Source: Pseudomonas sp. FeN3W
GTDB lineage: Bacteria > Pseudomonadota > Gammaproteobacteria > Pseudomonadales > Pseudomonadaceae
Assembly: GCA_030263805.2 (NCBI GenBank)
Contig: CP136010.1
Span: 4,851,001-4,915,000, forward strand
Direction of reading: 5' to 3'
DNA: 64,000 bases
The notes below the pieces were generated by a model that did not search any database, was not told where the DNA came from, and saw nothing but the letters and a program-made list of their open reading frames with translations. The position numbers were made by a program, and so were the translations under genes. This document shows positions 33,873-40,383 of this stretch, piece after piece. Every line of letters starts with the position of its first letter. Position 1 is the first letter of the stretch.

Positions 33873-34550
33873 TCAGACTGCGTACAGATAGCCGCGGCTG
33901 CGCAGGGCGACGATTCGCGGGCTGCCATCGGCGTGCGGGCCAAGCTTGCGGCGCAGGTTGCTGACGTGCATGTCGAGGCTGCGGTCATAGAGAGTGAGCT
34001 TGCGTCCCAGGGCGTGTTGGGCCAGGGTCTGCTTGTCGATCGGCTCGCCCGGTTGTGCTAGCAGCGTTTCGAGGATGCGGCCTTCGGAGAGCGTCAGGCT
34101 GACGTCATGACCGCCGACGCTGGCCACGCCGCGTGCCGGGCTGTAGCAGAGATCGCCGAGCTCGACCTGGCTGGGCGTTGCGGTCGGCTGGGTACGGCGC
34201 AGCACGGCACGCAGGCGTGCGGTGAGCTCGCGCGGGTCGCAGGGTTTGGCCAGGTAATCGTCTGCGCCGAGCTCGAGGCCGAGAATGCGATCCAGTGGTT
34301 CGCCACGACCCGACAGCATCAGCACCGGTAGATCGGGATGTTCACTGCGTAGCTGCTTGAGCAGCTCCAGGCCGCTTCCGTCAGGCAGCATCACGTCCAG
34401 GACCACTGCTGCCGGTTGGTGCTGCGCCAGCGCCTGACGCGCGCTGTTGCCATCGTGGCAGGCATGGGCGACGAAGCCTTCCTGAGCGAGCCAGCTGATC
34501 AGCAGCTCGCAGAGTTCTTCGTCATCGTCGATAAGCAGCAATTCACTCAT
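33873..34550 (-). CDS. cpxR: CpxR-type response regulator
   Basis: A 225-residue OmpR-family regulator. The receiver domain has the acidic pair D8-D9-D10 (LLIDDDEEL), phospho-acceptor D52 (VVLDVMLPDGSG) and the lysine in 'YLAKPCDPREL'; the winged-helix output has 'LTLSEGRILETLLAQPGEPIDKQTLAQHALG' and 'SLDMHVSNLRRKLG'. 'R-K-L-x-L-Y-D-R-S-L-D-M-H' is characteristic of CpxR. Start ATG 34550 (MSELLLID). A small membrane protein gene lies 14 bases upstream on the same strand. Confidence 0.92.
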   Translation of the reverse strand: MSELLLIDDDEELCELLISWLAQEGFVAHACHDGNSARQALAQHQPAAVVLDVMLPDGSGLELLKQLRSEHPDLPVLMLSGRGEPLDRILGLELGADDYLAKPCDPRELTARLRAVLRRTQPTATPSQVELGDLCYSPARGVASVGGHDVSLTLSEGRILETLLAQPGEPIDKQTLAQHALGRKLTLYDRSLDMHVSNLRRKLGPHADGSPRIVALRSRGYLYAV

Positions 34551-34564
34551 GTCGGCTCTGGTAC

Positions 34565-34942
34565 TCAGTTGAGCCACTGGCGTCGGCGGCGTCCGCGCGT
34601 GACCAGCAGGCCCAGGGTGAAACTGATGACTCCGACAGCACCACCGACGGCGAACCACTGCTGCTGTTCGTTCAGCATCGCGGGCAGCTCTTTCGTCTGC
34701 TCCGCCTGCAACTGCAGGCGCAAGCGGCGATTTTCCTCGCGCAGACGCAGCAGTAAGGCCTCGGTGGTGTCGGCGCTCGGGCCGGCAGGCTCGGGCTCGG
34801 CTACGGCATCCAGCTCGTCGTACTCGACGGGGGCACCAGGCTCGATCTCCGGAACGGCAGGTTCCGGTAACCCTTCTTCGGCATACAGCGCCGGGGCGAG
34901 CAGGGTCAGGGCGAACAGCAGGGCAAGCGGTCGTTGACGCAT
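34565..34942 (-). CDS. Small secreted/membrane protein upstream of cpxR, unknown function
   Basis: A 125-residue protein: cleavable signal peptide (RPLALLFALTLLAPALYA), an acidic proline-rich stretch (EEGLPEPAVPEIEPGAPVEYDELD), a coiled coil (ALLLRLREENRRLRLQLQAEQ) and a C-terminal helix (FAVGGAVGVISFTLGLLVT) ending in a basic tail (RGRRRRQ). This resembles the tail of TIGR04211-type proteins but lacks their SH3 domain. Its location directly ahead of cpxR suggests co-expression with the Cpx system. Function not known. Confidence 0.7.
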   Translation of the reverse strand: MRQRPLALLFALTLLAPALYAEEGLPEPAVPEIEPGAPVEYDELDAVAEPEPAGPSADTTEALLLRLREENRRLRLQLQAEQTKELPAMLNEQQQWFAVGGAVGVISFTLGLLVTRGRRRRQWLN

Positions 34943-35008
34943 CGGAACTCCTATTTCCTTACGAGGCCGTGGACTGCCCGCGGCCGGGCTATTCCCTGCT
35001 GTGTCGGC

Positions 35009-35308
35009 TCAGGGCAATACTTTCTTGAAGGGCTTGACCACCACGTTCACATATACGCCGGCGGCCTTGTACGGATCGGCGTCGGCCCACTGCTGTGCGG
35101 CTTCCAGGGAATCGAACTCGGCGACTACCAGGCTGCCGCTGAAGCCGGCTTCGCCCGGATCGTTGCTGTCGATGGCCGGGTGCGGACCGGCGAGAACCAG
35201 GCGGCCTTCGTTCTTCAGCTGCTCCAGGCGCGCCAGGTGGGCTGGGCGAGTGGCGAGGCGGTCCTGCAGGGAATTCGGTGCGTCGGTGGCGATAACGGCG
35301 TACAGCAT
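35009..35308 (-). CDS. YciI-family protein
   Basis: A 99-residue YciI-like protein: 'MLYAVIATDAPNSLQDRLATRPAHLARLEQLKNEGRLVLAGPHPA' and 'GSLVVAEFDSLEAAQQWADADPY' are the family fold with the conserved H-D type pair near 'RPAHLARL'. The start at 35308 has AGGA upstream. Function is unproven. In P. aeruginosa the yciB (septation protein) gene adjoins it; here the next 417 bases contain no gene. Confidence 0.88.
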   Translation of the reverse strand: MLYAVIATDAPNSLQDRLATRPAHLARLEQLKNEGRLVLAGPHPAIDSNDPGEAGFSGSLVVAEFDSLEAAQQWADADPYKAAGVYVNVVVKPFKKVLP

Positions 35309-35725
35309 GGTCGATCCTCGTTCGCGTAGGGGCGTATATGAAAAGTACAGAAAGCCCGGGATATGCATGATGACACTGCCGGCGCAGCCTGCTCGTCGCG
35401 CCGGTCGAGGCGCTACGGCGAGCCCTGCCGTGCAGCGCGGCATCATAGCAAACGGCGCTTGCGACGGAAGCGCTGCGCTTGATCCCCGTGCAGCGGTTGA
35501 TGGCACGCAGGACGGTATTGGCGGTCGAAGCAAGAGCGGTTTGCGGCGCCTGCAGCGCTGGCCGGTGTAATGACTGTGACGACACGAGCCAAAGCGCCGG
35601 TGCGGCGTTAGACTAGCCGGCCGTTTGCGCCGGTGTACCCCTTCTTTCGGGCCGGTGAAGGCTTGCCGCCGCAGGCTTACGGATTCTTATCGAGGTGTCT
35701 GCACCTCACTGGAGCGCGTTACCAG
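35309..35725. other. Gene-free interval between yciI and rnm
   Basis: About 417 bases between divergent genes. I see no coding frame that I can defend, no tRNA fold and no copy of the window's repeats. The yciB/ispZ gene that accompanies yciI in P. aeruginosa is not here, even as a recognisable remnant. It should contain the yciI promoter on its left and that of rnm on its right. Confidence 0.5.
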
Positions 35726-36592
35726 ATGATTGTCGATCTGCATTGCCACAGCACCGCCTCGGACGGCGCGCTGGCGCCCGCCAAGCTGGTGGAGCGAGCC
35801 CATGCGCGCGGCATCCAGATGCTGGCGCTCACCGACCACGACACGATCGACGGACTGGCCGAGGCACGGACGACTGCGCAGGCGCTGGGCATGCAGCTGG
35901 TCAATGGCATCGAGCTTTCCTGCCTGTGGAACGGGGCTACCATTCATGTATTGGGCTACGCCTTCGACGCGGATGCGCCTGCCCTGCAGCAGGCGATCGC
36001 ACAACTGCACGAGGGACGCTGGCGCCGCGCCGAGCTGATCGGCCAACGCCTCGAAGCGAAGGGGATGCCGGGTGCGCTGGAAGGTGCACGGGCGCTTCAG
36101 CAGGAACTCGGCGACAGTGGCAACGCACCGGCGCGGCCGCATTTCGCCGATTTTCTCGTGCGTGCCGGTCATGTGCGCGACCGTGCCGAAGCGTTTCGCA
36201 AATGGCTGGGTTCGGGCAAGCTCGGCGACGTCAAGCAGCATTGGCCGAGCCTGGAGCAGACGGTCCAGACCTTACGTGACTCAGGTGCCTGGATCAGCCT
36301 GGCGCATCCGTGGCAGTACGATTTCACCCGCAGCAAGCGGCGCCGGTTGGTGATCGATTTCGCCCAGGCCGGCGGCCACGCGCTGGAGGTGGTCAACGGC
36401 ATGCAGCCGCTGGAGCAGGTCGGCGGTCTGTCGATCCTGGTACGTGAGTTGGGCCTGATGGCCACAGTGGGCAGCGATTTCCATGCGCCTGGCGACTGGT
36501 CGGAGCTGGGGCTGTACCGCAGCCTGCCGGAGGATCTGTCACCACTTTGGAGACATTTCGATCATGAGCGCCGCCTACCTGCTGCCAGCTGA
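35726..36592 (+). CDS. rnm: PHP-domain phosphoesterase RNase AM (TrpH/YciV)
   Basis: A 288-residue PHP-domain enzyme. Metal-binding motifs are in order: 'DLHCHSTASDGAL', 'LTDHDTIDGL', 'GIELSCLW', 'ISLAHPW', 'MATVGSDFHAPGDWSELG'. E. coli YciV/TrpH is now called RNase AM, a 5'-3' exonuclease that trims 5' ends of rRNAs and releases nucleotides from 5',3'-bisphosphates. I chose the ATG at 35726 (MIVDLHCH); the open frame continues upstream without family similarity. Followed by yciO on the same strand, 13 bases away, in the usual order. Confidence 0.9.
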   Translation: MIVDLHCHSTASDGALAPAKLVERAHARGIQMLALTDHDTIDGLAEARTTAQALGMQLVNGIELSCLWNGATIHVLGYAFDADAPALQQAIAQLHEGRWRRAELIGQRLEAKGMPGALEGARALQQELGDSGNAPARPHFADFLVRAGHVRDRAEAFRKWLGSGKLGDVKQHWPSLEQTVQTLRDSGAWISLAHPWQYDFTRSKRRRLVIDFAQAGGHALEVVNGMQPLEQVGGLSILVRELGLMATVGSDFHAPGDWSELGLYRSLPEDLSPLWRHFDHERRLPAAS

Positions 36593-36605
36593 ACAGGGAG
36601 TTTCC

Positions 36606-37229
36606 ATGAGCCAGTTCTTTCAGATCCACCCGGACAACCCGCAACCGCGCCTGATCAAACAGGCCGTGGAAATCATTCGCAAGGGTGGGGTGGTGGTCTA
36701 TCCCACCGACTCCAGTTATGCCGTCGGCTGCTCGATGGGTAACAAGGCCGGCATCGAACGCATCCGCCGGCTGCGCCAGCTCGATGACAAGCACAACTTC
36801 ACCCTGGCCTGCCGCGATCTGTCGCAGCTGGGCCTGTTCGCCAAGGTCGATACCGCCGCCTTCCGCCTGCTCAAGGCTCATCTGCCCGGTCCCTACACGA
36901 TCATCCTCTCGGCCACCCGCGAAGTGCCGCGCATGTTGCTGCACCCCAAGCGCCGTACGATCGGCCTGCGTGTGCCCGCGCAGCCGATCGCTCAGGCGCT
37001 GCTGGAGGAACTCGGTGAGCCACTGATGAGCGTCAGCCTGATCCTTCCCGGTGAAGATCTGCCGATGAGCGATCCGTACGAGATGCGTGACGTGCTGGAG
37101 CATCAGGTAGACCTGATCATCGATGGCGGGTACGGTGGCCTCGAAGCATCGACGGTGGTCAGCCTGGTCGACGATCGGCCTGAAGTGGTGCGAGTCGGTT
37201 GCGGCGATCCCGAACCCTTCATGGCTTGA
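36606..37229 (+). CDS. YciO-like Sua5/YrdC-family protein
   Basis: A 207-residue protein of the Sua5/YciO/YrdC family: 'GGVVVYPTDSSYAVGCSMGNKAGIERIRRLRQLDDKHNFTLACRDL' has the nucleotide-binding K-x-R...K-x-x-x-x-S region variant, and 'RTIGLRVPAQPIAQALLEELGEPLMSVSL' follows. YrdC makes threonylcarbamoyl-AMP for t6A in tRNA; YciO-type paralogues have only low activity and their role is unclear, so I do not call it tsaC. Start ATG 36606 with GGGAG upstream. Same strand as rnm, likely one operon. Confidence 0.85.
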   Translation: MSQFFQIHPDNPQPRLIKQAVEIIRKGGVVVYPTDSSYAVGCSMGNKAGIERIRRLRQLDDKHNFTLACRDLSQLGLFAKVDTAAFRLLKAHLPGPYTIILSATREVPRMLLHPKRRTIGLRVPAQPIAQALLEELGEPLMSVSLILPGEDLPMSDPYEMRDVLEHQVDLIIDGGYGGLEASTVVSLVDDRPEVVRVGCGDPEPFMA

Positions 37230-37260
37230 ACCTGGATGGCGAGCGTGCCCGTACAACATC

Positions 37261-37332
37261 TGGCCTGTGCCGTGAGCGGGTTGAGGCAAGTTCGGATGCC
37301 GAAATTGACCAACTGAACCTACCAAACAGGCC
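37261..37332. repeat. Dispersed MITE-like repeat, copy R4 (short, inverted)
   Basis: 72 bases: TGGCCTGTGCCGTGAGCGGG, TTGAGGCAAGTTCGG then directly GCCGAAATTGACCAACTGAA and ACCAAACAGGCCA. It keeps both ends of the R1-R3 element but lacks about 50 bases of its middle. It lies between yciO and trpS, ending about 20 bases before the trpS start, and so must form part of the trpS leader or promoter. Confidence 0.8.
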
Positions 37333-37352
37333 AATTAATCAAGGACACCCTT

Positions 37353-38567
37353 TTGAGCTCCATGGATTCACAGCGGCGCGTGGTTTCCGGCATGCGTCCC
37401 AGCGGCCGGCTACATCTCGGTCACTACAGTGGCGTATTGAAGAACTGGGTCAGGCTGCAGCATGAGTACGAGTGTTTCTTCTGCATCGTCGACTGGCATG
37501 CACTGACCACCGACTACGAAAGCTCCGGCGAAATCTCGCAGAACATCATGGATATGGCGGTGGACTGGCTGGCTGCCGGCGTCAGTCCCAGTTCAGCGAC
37601 GCTGTTCATCCAGTCGCAGGTGCCGGAGCACGCCGAGCTGCATCTCTTGCTGTCGATGATCTGTCCGCTGGGCTGGCTGGAGCGGGTGCCGTCCTACAAG
37701 GAGCTGCAGCAGAATCTGCAGCACAAGGACCTGGATACCTATGGTTTTCTCGGTTATCCGCTGCTGCAGGCGGCGGACATCCTGATCTATCGTGCCGGGC
37801 TGGTGCCGGTCGGTGCCGACCAGCTGCCGCATATCGAATTCGCCCGCGACGTGGCGCGGCGCTTCAATCACCTCTATGGCCGCGAAGCGGATTTCGAGGA
37901 CAAGGCCGAAGCGGCGATCCGCAAGCTCGGCAAGAAGACCTCCAAACTGTACGTCAGCCTGCGCAAGAGCTATCAGGAGCAGGGCGACGTCGAGGCGCTG
38001 AATACCGCCCGTGCGGTCATCAAGGAACAGCAGACCATCACCATCGGCGATCAGGAGCGGCTGTACGGCTACCTGGAAGGCTGCGGCAAGCTGCTGCTGC
38101 CGGAACCGCAGGCGCTGCTCGGCGAGCAACCGAAGATTTCCGGGCTCGACGGCGGCAAGATGGCCAAGTCCAACAGCAATGCCATCTATCTGCGCGATAC
38201 GCCGCACGAGATCGAGGAAAAGATCCGCCGCATGCCCACCGACCCTGCGCGTGTGCATCGCAGCGATCCCGGTGAGCCGACGCGTTGCCCGGTCTGGCAG
38301 ATGCATCTGGTGCACTCCGAGGAGGCCGTCTGCCAGTGGGCGGAGCAGGGTTGCCGGAGTGCCGGCATCGGTTGCCTGGAGTGCAAGGCGCCGCTGATCG
38401 ACTCGATCAAGGCTGATCTGACACCCTTGCAGGAGCGTGCGCTGGACTACGAGCAGAATCCCGATCTGGTCCGCAGCATCCTTGCCGAAGGTGCGGAACA
38501 CGCCCGTGACGAAGCCCGTGAGACGCTGATCGAAGTTCGCCAGGCGATGGGCCTGAATTACCGCTGA
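37353..38567 (+). CDS. trpS: Tryptophanyl-tRNA synthetase
   Basis: A 404-residue class I synthetase. The HIGH-equivalent is 'GRLHLGHYSGVLKNW' and the KMSKS-equivalent is 'GLDGGKMAKSNSNAI'. The C-terminal half includes 'EEKIRRMPTDPARVHRSDPGEPTRCPVWQMH' and a Cys-containing segment (CRSAGIGCLECK), as in the longer Pseudomonas type. TTG at 37353 is chosen because AAGGA lies seven bases upstream; the ATG at 37362 is 16 bases from it. It charges tRNA-Trp. scpA follows 27 bases downstream. Confidence 0.92.
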   Translation: MSSMDSQRRVVSGMRPSGRLHLGHYSGVLKNWVRLQHEYECFFCIVDWHALTTDYESSGEISQNIMDMAVDWLAAGVSPSSATLFIQSQVPEHAELHLLLSMICPLGWLERVPSYKELQQNLQHKDLDTYGFLGYPLLQAADILIYRAGLVPVGADQLPHIEFARDVARRFNHLYGREADFEDKAEAAIRKLGKKTSKLYVSLRKSYQEQGDVEALNTARAVIKEQQTITIGDQERLYGYLEGCGKLLLPEPQALLGEQPKISGLDGGKMAKSNSNAIYLRDTPHEIEEKIRRMPTDPARVHRSDPGEPTRCPVWQMHLVHSEEAVCQWAEQGCRSAGIGCLECKAPLIDSIKADLTPLQERALDYEQNPDLVRSILAEGAEHARDEARETLIEVRQAMGLNYR

Positions 38568-38594
38568 GGCGTCCCGCCGCCTTCGAGGATGACC

Positions 38595-39413
38595 ATGCAG
38601 ACCGAACTCCAGAGCCCCGAATCGACTCAGCCCGGCGAGCAGCTGCGCCTGGCGCTGGTCTATGGCGAGGCGGTGACCGAACTGCCGCTGGACCTGTATA
38701 TCCCGCCGGATGCGCTGGAAGTCTTTCTCGAAGCCTTCGAAGGCCCGCTGGACCTGCTGCTCTACCTGATCCGCAAGCAGAACATCGACATTCTCGACAT
38801 CCCGGTGGCGGAAATCACCCGGCAGTACATGGGCTACGTCGAGTTGATGAAATCGGTACGCCTGGAGCTGGCCGCCGAGTACCTGGTGATGGCCGCCATG
38901 CTCGCCGAGATCAAGTCGCGCATGCTGCTGCCGCGCTCGGCCGAAGCCGCCGAAGAGGAGGAGGACCCGCGCGCCGAGCTGATCCGCCGCCTGCAGGAGT
39001 ACGAGCGTTTCAAGGCCGCCGCCGAGGATCTGGACGAACTGCCGCGGGTCGGTCGTGACCTGCAGGTGCCGCGCATCGATGCCCCGGATGCCAGGGCGCG
39101 CAAGCTGCTGCCGGATGTCAGCCTGGAGGAGCTGCTGGTGTCGATGGCCGAAGTGCTGCGCCGCGCCGACATGTTCGAGAGCCACCAGGTGACCCGCGAG
39201 GCGCTGTCGACCCGCGAGCGCATGAGCGAGGTGCTCGAACGCCTCAAGGGCGGCGGCTTCGTCCCGTTCGTCGCGCTGTTCCACGTCGAGGAGGGGCGCC
39301 TCGGCGTGGTGGTGACCTTCATGGCGGTGCTCGAGCTGATCAAGGAATCGCTGGTCGAGCTGGTGCAGAACGAGCCGTTCGCGCCTATCCATGTGCGCAG
39401 CCGTACCGAATAG
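38595..39413 (+). CDS. scpA: Segregation and condensation protein A
   Basis: A 272-residue kleisin subunit of the Smc-ScpAB condensin. The N-terminal ScpA core is 'LEVFLEAFEGPLDLLLYLIRKQNIDILDIPVAEITRQYMGYVELM', followed by 'LAAEYLVMAAMLAEIKSRMLLPR', an acidic linker (AAEEEEDPRAEL) and the C-terminal winged helix ('FVPFVALFHVEEGRLGVVVTFMAVLELIKESLVELVQNEPFAPIHV'). ATG 38595 is six bases after GAGG; an ATG two codons earlier abuts that site. scpB follows 19 bases downstream. smc is not in the window. Confidence 0.93.
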   Translation: MQTELQSPESTQPGEQLRLALVYGEAVTELPLDLYIPPDALEVFLEAFEGPLDLLLYLIRKQNIDILDIPVAEITRQYMGYVELMKSVRLELAAEYLVMAAMLAEIKSRMLLPRSAEAAEEEEDPRAELIRRLQEYERFKAAAEDLDELPRVGRDLQVPRIDAPDARARKLLPDVSLEELLVSMAEVLRRADMFESHQVTREALSTRERMSEVLERLKGGGFVPFVALFHVEEGRLGVVVTFMAVLELIKESLVELVQNEPFAPIHVRSRTE

Positions 39414-39432
39414 CCAATTGCAGGAGTCAACC

Positions 39433-40209
39433 GTGGACCTTTCCGATCCCAAGGACCTCGCTTCGCTGCTCGAAGCCTTTCTGCTCGCATCCGGCAAGCC
39501 ACTCTCGCTGGAGCGCCTCGGCGAACTCTTCGAGGAAGGCGAGCGGCCGTCGTCGGCGCAGCTGAAGAAGGCTCTCGAAGTGCTGGAAAAGTCCTGCAAG
39601 GGCCGCGCCTTCGAACTCAAGGAGGTGGCCAGCGGTTACCGTCTGCAGGTACGCCAGCGGTTTTCGCCGTGGGTCGGCCGGCTTTGGGAAGAGCGGCCGC
39701 AGCGCTACTCGCGAGCGCTGCTGGAAACCCTGGCGCTGATCGCCTACCGCCAGCCGATCACCCGTGGCGAGATCGAGGACATCCGCGGCGTCGCGGTCAA
39801 CAGCCAGATCGTCAAGACGCTGCAGGAGCGTGAGTGGATTCGCGTGGTCGGCCATCGCGACGTGCCCGGACGCCCGGCAATGTTCGCCACCACCCGCCAG
39901 TTCCTCGACCATTTCAACCTGAAGAACCTCGACGAACTGCCGCCGCTCGCCGTATTGCGCGAGATGGAGCCCGAGCTGCGCCCGGTGCTCGACGACGAGG
40001 ATGCCGCCGTACCTGCCGCCTTGCAGGCGCGGGCTGATGAAGTTGCAGACGAGCCGCAGGCGCCGCTGCGTGAGCAGACCAGCTTCCGCAGCCTGCTGGC
40101 CGAGCTCGATGGTATGGAGCAGGGCCTGAAGACCGACTTCGACGACCTGCTGGAAGCTGAAGAAGAAACATCGGCGGACGAGCCGCGCGGAGACGAGCCC
40201 GCGCAGTAA
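39433..40209 (+). CDS. scpB: Segregation and condensation protein B
   Basis: A 258-residue ScpB: two winged helices with 'LLEAFLLASGKPLSLERLGELF', 'RQRFSPWVGRLWEERPQRYSRALLETLALIAYRQPITRGEIEDIRGVAVNSQIVKTLQEREWIRVVGHRDVPGRPAMFATT', then a long acidic tail after residue 180 that Pseudomonas versions have. Start GTG 39433 with AGGAG seven bases upstream. It binds ScpA as a dimer. In P. aeruginosa and many relatives rluB comes next; here edd follows instead. Confidence 0.93.
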   Translation: MDLSDPKDLASLLEAFLLASGKPLSLERLGELFEEGERPSSAQLKKALEVLEKSCKGRAFELKEVASGYRLQVRQRFSPWVGRLWEERPQRYSRALLETLALIAYRQPITRGEIEDIRGVAVNSQIVKTLQEREWIRVVGHRDVPGRPAMFATTRQFLDHFNLKNLDELPPLAVLREMEPELRPVLDDEDAAVPAALQARADEVADEPQAPLREQTSFRSLLAELDGMEQGLKTDFDDLLEAEEETSADEPRGDEPAQ

Positions 40210-40327
40210 GCGCCAAGCCTGCTCCCAGCCGGCCAAACCACAGGCGCCTGGGTCGCCGCCTTCATGCCGGCATCGTGTCGTGTCCGAACGCCAACCGACC
40301 CTGGATGGTTTATGGTTGTCTGAGCTT

Positions 40328-40362
40328 TCAACCAAACGTTGAGCTTTCAACTTTACAGTTGA
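40328..40362. promoter_or_regulatory. Array of TCAAC/GTTGA half-sites upstream of edd
   Basis: Four pentamers alternate in orientation: TCAAC (40328), GTTGA (40338), TCAAC (40347) and GTTGA (40358), with spacers of 5, 4 and 6 bases. Every neighbouring pair is an inverted repeat. The array ends 22 bases before the edd ATG, in an AT-rich promoter zone. It looks like a stacked operator for a dimeric regulator. The published HexR motif TTGT-N7/8-ACAA is not present here. Confidence 0.5.
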
Positions 40363-40383
40363 ATTTTGTAGCAGGAGTGAGGC

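Noticed and set aside
15848..37332. The dispersed repeats as remnants of a protein-coding insertion sequence
   Set aside because: No frame is conserved between copies; lengths differ by amounts that break frame and no transposase motif appears.
37593..39620. A 675-codon minus-strand open frame over trpS and scpA
   Set aside because: Antisense shadow of two conserved genes; low-complexity His/Gln/Arg-rich translation with no domain.
40300..40383. HexR operator (TTGT-N7/8-ACAA) before edd
   Set aside because: TTGT occurs at 40316 and 40366 but no ACAA follows at the right spacing.
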